Shown in pieces: positions 4,400-8,265 of a DNA stretch of 8,265 nucleotides; within the stretch, counting starts at the first letter, position 1; each line of letters starts with the position of its first letter. The notes beneath the pieces were generated by a model. It did no database searches. It worked only from the letters and a program-made list of their open reading frames with translations, and had not been told where the DNA came from. Source of the stretch: an uncultured Collinsella sp. (GTDB lineage: Bacteria > Actinomycetota > Coriobacteriia > Coriobacteriales > Coriobacteriaceae). Made by a program: the position numbers and the translations under genes. The stretch spans positions 1 to 8,265 of the forward strand of contig CAUGNQ010000070.1 in assembly GCA_959600835.1 (NCBI GenBank), in the 5' to 3' direction.

Positions 4400-7048
4400 A
4401 TGGTGAAAAAGTCACCGGAAAACACTACTCCCGCAATTGTGGACAACGTAGAGGCGCTTGAGGCTAAGCTCGCTCAGATGCGAGAGGCCCAGGCGCTTTT
4501 TGCTACGTACACGCAGGAGCAGGTCGACAAGATCTTCTATGAGGCCGCCATGGCCGCCAACAAGGCTCGTATCCCGTTGGCGAAGATGGCCATCGAGGAG
4601 ACCGGCCGCGGCGTTCTTGAGGACAAGGTCATCAAGAACCACTACGCCGCAGAGTACATCTACAACGCTTACAAGAACACCAAGACCTGTGGCGTTCTGG
4701 AGCGCGACGAGGCCTACGGCATCACCAAGATCGCCGAGCCCATCGGTATCGTGGGCGCCGTCATCCCGACGACCAACCCCACCTCCACTGCGATCTTCAA
4801 GACGCTGATCAGCCTGAAGACCCGCAACGCCATCATCATCTCCCCGCACCCGGCTGCCGCCAAGTGCACCATCGCCGCCGCCAAGCTCGTGCTTGACGCC
4901 GCCGTCAAGGCCGGCGCCCCCGAGGGTATCATCGGCTGGGTCGATGTCCCCTCCATCGAGCTGACCAACATGGTCATGCGCGACGTCGACATCATCCTCG
5001 CCACCGGTGGCCCGGGCATGGTCAAGGCCGCCTACTCCTCGGGCAAGCCCGCCCTAGGGGTTGGCGCCGGTAACACCCCGGTCGTCATCGACGACACCGC
5101 CGACGTGCTGCTCGCCGTTAACTCCATCATCCACTCCAAGACCTTCGACAACGGCATGATCTGCGCTTCCGAGCAGTCCGTGACCGTCATCGACACCATC
5201 TATGACCAGGTTAAGGCCGAGTTCCAGAAGCGCGGCTGCTACTTCGTCAAGCAGGGTGCCGAGATGGAGGCACTGCGTGCCGCCATGTTCAAGAATGGCG
5301 CCCTCGATCACCGCATCCCCGGCATGGCTGCTGCCAAGATCGCTGAGCTCGCCGGCATCGAGGTTCCCGCCAAGACCAAGATCCTGATCGCCGAGGTCAC
5401 CTCCACCGACCCCGCCAAGGAGGAGTTCTCCCACGAGAAGCTCTCCCCGGTCCTGGCCATGTATCACGCCAAGGACTTCCAGGAGGCCGTCGACAAGGCC
5501 GAGCACCTGGTGCTCGCCGGTGGCCCGGGCCACACCGCCTCTCTGTACGTGCACCCCGCCCAGGCCGAGAAGATCAGCCTGTTCGAGCACGTCATGAAGG
5601 CCTGCCGTATCGTCATCAACACCCCGTCCTCGCACGGCGGCATCGGTGACCTGTACAACTTTGGCATGAAGCCGTCTCTGACCCTGGGCTGCGGCTCCTG
5701 GGGCGGCAACTCCGTCTCCGAGAACGTTGGGGTGAAGCACTTGATCAACGTTAAGACTGTGGCCGAGCGCCGTGAGAACATGCTGTGGTTCCGCGCTCCC
5801 GAGAAGGTCTACTTCAAGAAGGGTTCCACGCCCGTCGCCCTCGACGAGCTCGGTACCGTCATGGGCAAGAAGCGCGCCTTCATCGTCACCGACCAGTTCC
5901 TCTTCAAGAATGGCAACACCCGCGCCATCGAGGCCAAGCTCGACGAGATGGGCATCGCCCACGACTGCTTCTACGACGTCGAGCCCGATCCGTCGCTGCA
6001 GTGCGCACGTCGCGGCGCCAAGCAGATGGCTCTCTTTGAGCCGGACGTCATCATCGCCGTCGGCGGTGGCTCCGCTATGGACGCCGGCAAGATCATGTGG
6101 ATGATGTACGAGCACCCCGAGTGCAAGTTTGAGGACATGGCCATGGACTTCATGGACATCCGCAAGCGTATCTTCACTTTCCCCGAGATGGGCAAGAAGG
6201 CCTACTTCGTCGCCGTCCCGACCTCTTCGGGTACCGGCTCCGAGTGCACGCCGTTCGCCATCATCACCGACAAGGAGACCGGCATCAAGTGGCCGCTCGC
6301 CGACTACGCGCTGCTCCCCAACATGGCTATCGTTGACGCCGACAACTGCATGACCGCCCCGCGCGGCCTGACCGCTGCCTCCGGCATCGACGTCATGACC
6401 CACGCCATCGAGTCCTACGTCTCCATCATGGCTTCCGACTACACCAAGGGCCTCTCCGAGCGCGCTGCTAAGCTCGTCTTTGAGAACCTGCCCTCCAGCT
6501 TCACGAACGGCGCCAAGGACCCGCACGCCCGCGAGGAGATGCACAACGCCTCCTGCATGGCCGGTATGGCCTTCGCCAACGCCTTCCTGGGCCTCAACCA
6601 CTCCATGGCCCACAAGCTCGGCGCCTTCCATCACCTGCCCCACGGCATCGCCAACGCCGTCATCCTGACGCGCGTCATGCGCTACAACGCCGCCGAGGCT
6701 CCCGTTAAGATGGGTACCTTCTCCCAGTATCCTTACCCCAACGCGCTGCATAACTACGCCGAGATGGCCAAGTACTGCGGCATCGAGGGCAAGGACGACA
6801 AGGAGGTCTTCGAGAACTTCATCACGAAGCTCGAGGAGCTCAAGGACTTCATCGGTGTCAAGAAGACCATCGCCGACTACGGTGTTGACGAGCAGTACTT
6901 CCTCGACACCCTCGACGAGATGACCGAGCAGGCATTCAACGACCAGTGCACCGGCGCTAACCCGCGCTACCCGCTCATGAGCGAGATCAAGGAGCTCTAC
7001 CTGGACGCCTACTACGGCCGCGAGCCTCAGGACTACGCCGTCTGCTAG
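4400..7048 (+). CDS. adhE: Bifunctional acetaldehyde-CoA / alcohol dehydrogenase
   Basis: Reduces acetyl-CoA to acetaldehyde and then to ethanol with two NADH, regenerating NAD+ in fermentation; family members assemble into helical spirosomes in the cytosol. The 882 residues are typical (~870-900). Residues about 20-450 are the CoA-acylating aldehyde dehydrogenase: PTTNPTST (123-130), GVGAGNTPVV (220-229) and catalytic Cys255 in GMICASEQ. After a linker near 455-470, residues to about 870 are an iron-dependent alcohol dehydrogenase. This part has the NAD loop GGGSAMDAGK (555-564) and iron ligands Asp664, His668 (IDVMTHAIESY), His734 (GLNHSMAHK) and His748 (HHLPHGI). All ligands are in place and offset uniformly by 11 from E. 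coli AdhE, apart from a slightly smaller offset at Cys255. The ATG at 4400 follows AAGGAG with six bases between. Codon bias is extreme (C-ending codons), suggesting high expression. The gene diverges from the transposase and is probably transcribed from the -10 at 4354. Confidence 0.98.
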   Translation: MVKKSPENTTPAIVDNVEALEAKLAQMREAQALFATYTQEQVDKIFYEAAMAANKARIPLAKMAIEETGRGVLEDKVIKNHYAAEYIYNAYKNTKTCGVLERDEAYGITKIAEPIGIVGAVIPTTNPTSTAIFKTLISLKTRNAIIISPHPAAAKCTIAAAKLVLDAAVKAGAPEGIIGWVDVPSIELTNMVMRDVDIILATGGPGMVKAAYSSGKPALGVGAGNTPVVIDDTADVLLAVNSIIHSKTFDNGMICASEQSVTVIDTIYDQVKAEFQKRGCYFVKQGAEMEALRAAMFKNGALDHRIPGMAAAKIAELAGIEVPAKTKILIAEVTSTDPAKEEFSHEKLSPVLAMYHAKDFQEAVDKAEHLVLAGGPGHTASLYVHPAQAEKISLFEHVMKACRIVINTPSSHGGIGDLYNFGMKPSLTLGCGSWGGNSVSENVGVKHLINVKTVAERRENMLWFRAPEKVYFKKGSTPVALDELGTVMGKKRAFIVTDQFLFKNGNTRAIEAKLDEMGIAHDCFYDVEPDPSLQCARRGAKQMALFEPDVIIAVGGGSAMDAGKIMWMMYEHPECKFEDMAMDFMDIRKRIFTFPEMGKKAYFVAVPTSSGTGSECTPFAIITDKETGIKWPLADYALLPNMAIVDADNCMTAPRGLTAASGIDVMTHAIESYVSIMASDYTKGLSERAAKLVFENLPSSFTNGAKDPHAREEMHNASCMAGMAFANAFLGLNHSMAHKLGAFHHLPHGIANAVILTRVMRYNAAEAPVKMGTFSQYPYPNALHNYAEMAKYCGIEGKDDKEVFENFITKLEELKDFIGVKKTIADYGVDEQYFLDTLDEMTEQAFNDQCTGANPRYPLMSEIKELYLDAYYGREPQDYAVC

Positions 7049-7065
7049 TTTTAGCACGGTTTTTA

Positions 7066-7104
7066 ACGGCGGGGGTGCACGGGTGTTTCACACACCCCCG
7101 CCGT
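7066..7104 (+). terminator. GC-rich 12-bp dyad after adhE (terminator or intercistronic hairpin)
   Basis: ACGGCGGGGGTG (7066-7077) pairs perfectly with CACCCCCGCCGT (7093-7104); the 15-base loop contains a further GTG/CAC mini-stem. The stem begins 18 bases after the adhE stop. No T-run follows on the plus strand (CGCTTCTATCG), nor one on the minus, so it is not a textbook intrinsic terminator. It may end most adhE transcripts, stabilise their 3' end, or lower expression of the next gene by partial read-through. Confidence 0.5.
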
Positions 7105-7136
7105 CGCTTCTATCGCATCGTTGAAAGGATGCAACC

Positions 7137-7901
7137 ATGCTGCTACCCGATTCCAAGACCGAGCTCGTCCGCCGTGGCAACAAGGTCGTTTACGACCTGG
7201 GCGACAAGATCGTCAAGGTCTTTAACGAGACCAAGCCTGTCTCCGACGTGTTCAACGAGGCTTTGAATCTTGCCCGCATCAATGAGTGCGGCATCCGCAG
7301 CCCCAAGGCTCTCGAGGTTTCCCAGCTCGAGAACGCCAACGGCTGGGCGCTCGTGACCGAGAAGGTTCCGGGCACCACCCTTGCCGAGAAGATGACTGCC
7401 GAGCCCCAGCGCTTTGGTGAGTACCTCGAGATGTTCGTCGACCTCCAGATCGAGATCCACGGCTACACCTCCCCGCTGCTCAACCGTCAGCGCGACAAGT
7501 TCGCCCGCATGATCGACAGCCTTGATCAGCTCAATGCCACCACGCGCTACAACCTTCAGGAGCGTCTGGACGGCATGACCAAGGAGTTCAAGGTCTGCCA
7601 CGGCGACTTCAACCCCTCCAACGTCATCGTCGGCGACGACGGCCAGCTCTATGTGTGCGACTGGGCACACGCCACCCAGGGCTCCCCTGCTGCCGACGTT
7701 GCCACCACCTACCTGCTCTTCGCCCTCAACAGCAAGGACCAGGCTGAGGCCTACTTGGAGCTCTACTGCGACCGCGCCGACATGCCCATGCAGGTCGTGC
7801 GTCAGTGGACGAGCATCGTCGCCGCTTCCGAGCTCGCTCGTAAGCGCAACGTGAACGATGAGTTCCTGAAGAACTGGATCGACGTCGTCGATTATCAGTA
7901 A
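7137..7901 (+). CDS. APH/choline-kinase-fold phosphotransferase, substrate unknown
   Basis: A 254-residue protein with the aminoglycoside phosphotransferase / small-molecule kinase fold. The Brenner-type catalytic loop HGDFNPSN (155-162) supplies the general base Asp157 and metal-binding Asn162. The DW motif at 175-176 stands for the DFG aspartate. Lys27 in KIVKVFN is the likely ATP lysine, Glu41 or a neighbour in the first helix its partner, and LVTEKVPGTTL (72-82) looks like the hinge. It resembles the TIGR02172-type family of uncharacterised phosphotransferases, but I cannot confirm that without a profile search, and resistance should not be assumed. The ATG at 7137 follows AAAGGA by seven bases; GCATC/GATGC (7115-7119/7128-7132) can form a small hairpin around that site. 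It lies 88 bases after adhE with no clear promoter, so read-through from adhE is likely. Its codon use matches adhE, arguing for a resident gene. Confidence 0.82.
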   Translation: MLLPDSKTELVRRGNKVVYDLGDKIVKVFNETKPVSDVFNEALNLARINECGIRSPKALEVSQLENANGWALVTEKVPGTTLAEKMTAEPQRFGEYLEMFVDLQIEIHGYTSPLLNRQRDKFARMIDSLDQLNATTRYNLQERLDGMTKEFKVCHGDFNPSNVIVGDDGQLYVCDWAHATQGSPAADVATTYLLFALNSKDQAEAYLELYCDRADMPMQVVRQWTSIVAASELARKRNVNDEFLKNWIDVVDYQ

Positions 7902-7933
7902 TATCTGAGCGATTTATTTCGCATCGGAGGCAC

Positions 7934-7974
7934 AAGAAAACCCCGCAGCTCATATGGGCTGTGGGGTTTTCTTT
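7934..7974. terminator. Bidirectional intrinsic terminator after the phosphotransferase gene
   Basis: Arms AAGAAAACCCC (7934-7944) and GGGGTTTTCTT (7963-7973) are perfectly complementary and extend inward with GCAGC/GCTGT. The loop is about eight bases. A-rich left and T-rich right flanks make it work in both directions, 32 bases past the stop of the plus-strand gene and facing proS. Confidence 0.88.
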
Positions 7975-7993
7975 ACCCATCGAGTTTATTCCA

Positions 7994-8040
7994 ACAAAAT
8001 AGACTGCTCCGCATCTCATCCTAAGAGAGATACGGAGCAG
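7994..8040 (-). terminator. Terminator of proS (minus strand)
   Basis: CTGCTCCG (8004-8011) pairs with CGGAGCAG (8033-8040), continuing after one mismatch with ATCTC/GAGAT. Read on the minus strand the stem is followed by TCTATTTTGTT. It lies 34 bases beyond the proS stop. With the hairpin at 7934-7974 it forms a double barrier between convergent genes. Confidence 0.78.
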
Positions 8041-8073
8041 CCCCGCAATTACATCTAATAGCAGAAACGTCGA

Positions 8074-8265
8074 TTAACGGCGGGCCGCCTTAACAAGCTC
8101 GGCAATCTTGGCGACGACCTCGTCGATCGCCACGTCCTCACGCTCGCCCGTGGCACGGTCCTTGAGCTCCACAGTACCATTATTGAGGCCACGCTTGCCA
8201 AGCACTACCTGATACGGGAAGCCCATGAGGTCGTTATCTGCAAACTTAAAGCCAGGACGCTCGTC
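8074..8265 (-). CDS. proS: Proline--tRNA ligase (partial, C-terminal 63 residues)
   Basis: Charges tRNA-Pro with proline in the cytosol. I translated this frame by hand from the window edge: it starts DERPGFKFADNDLMGFPYQ, continues VVLGKRGLNNGTVELKDR, and ends ELVKAARR before a TAA at 8074-8076. The pattern ERPG-x-KF-x-D-x-DL-x-G-x-P followed by VVLGKRGLxxGxVELK-x-R-x-TGE is the end of the anticodon-binding domain of bacterial class II prolyl-tRNA synthetases. Catalytic motifs and any editing domain lie to the right, outside the window, so the subtype cannot be decided beyond this C-terminal likeness. It converges on the phosphotransferase gene and ends at its own terminator. Confidence 0.9.
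   Translation of the reverse strand, partial: DERPGFKFADNDLMGFPYQVVLGKRGLNNGTVELKDRATGEREDVAIDEVVAKIAELVKAARR

Noticed and set aside
4078..4446. 122-codon minus-strand frame across the right transposon end into adhE
   Set aside because: It has no ribosome site, crosses REP repeats and the adhE start, and shows no protein-like pattern.
5054..7057. 667-codon open frame on the minus strand, antisense to adhE
   Set aside because: It is a mirror of adhE's strongly C-ending codons; the product is a low-complexity Val/Leu/Gly/Asp/His-rich string with no domain, typical of antisense shadows in high-GC genes.
7137..7901. Antibiotic resistance gene (aminoglycoside phosphotransferase)
   Set aside because: The fold matches, but codon use is native, no resistance context is present and the sequence is not a recognisable Aph enzyme; a metabolic kinase is at least as likely.

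Overview
The window looks like chromosomal DNA from a high-GC Gram-positive gut anaerobe. A Coriobacteriia member, most likely Collinsella or a close relative, fits best. The reasons are strong G/C bias at third codon positions, an unregulated-type PyrB with a class I PyrC and a PyrR-headed pyr operon, a four-cysteine (C+) ribosomal protein L28, and a fermentative bifunctional AdhE. The genus is an inference from overall character; no 16S or other marker is present.

Layout. (1) Positions 1-2381, minus strand: the start of a de novo pyrimidine operon, pyrR-pyrB-pyrC, tightly packed; pyrC runs off the left edge. (2) Positions 2382-2832: a 451-base divergent regulatory region. On the minus strand it holds a pyr leader with three mutually exclusive RNA structures ending in an intrinsic terminator. 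On the plus strand it holds two candidate promoters for rpmB. (3) Positions 2833-3123: rpmB (L28), a folded 3' UTR and a strong terminator. (4) Positions 3124-4186: a compact mobile element of about 1.06 kb. It is a REP-associated tyrosine (HUH/Y1) transposase gene bounded by symmetrical pairs of REP-like repeats, and its mRNA appears to hide its own ribosome binding site in a hairpin. (5) Positions 4187-4399: an adhE upstream region with a direct repeat, a perfect 11-bp dyad and an extended -10 promoter. (6) Positions 4400-7048: adhE, full length. (7) Positions 7066-7901: a GC-rich dyad and then a small-molecule-kinase-like (APH fold) phosphotransferase. (8) Positions 7902-8265: two terminators between convergent genes, then the 3' end of proS on the minus strand.

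How the parts work together. PyrB and PyrC catalyse consecutive steps of UMP synthesis, and PyrR senses uridine nucleotides to set transcription of its own operon, most plausibly through the leader attenuator. AdhE recycles NADH by reducing acetyl-CoA to ethanol during fermentation. The kinase-like gene downstream has no visible promoter and may be read from adhE, but nothing in its sequence ties it to ethanol metabolism. The REP-transposase element sits between the rpmB terminator and the adhE control region and is the only clearly accessory part. Most of the window is conserved housekeeping DNA; the points of interest are in the noncoding RNA structures and the transposon ends.
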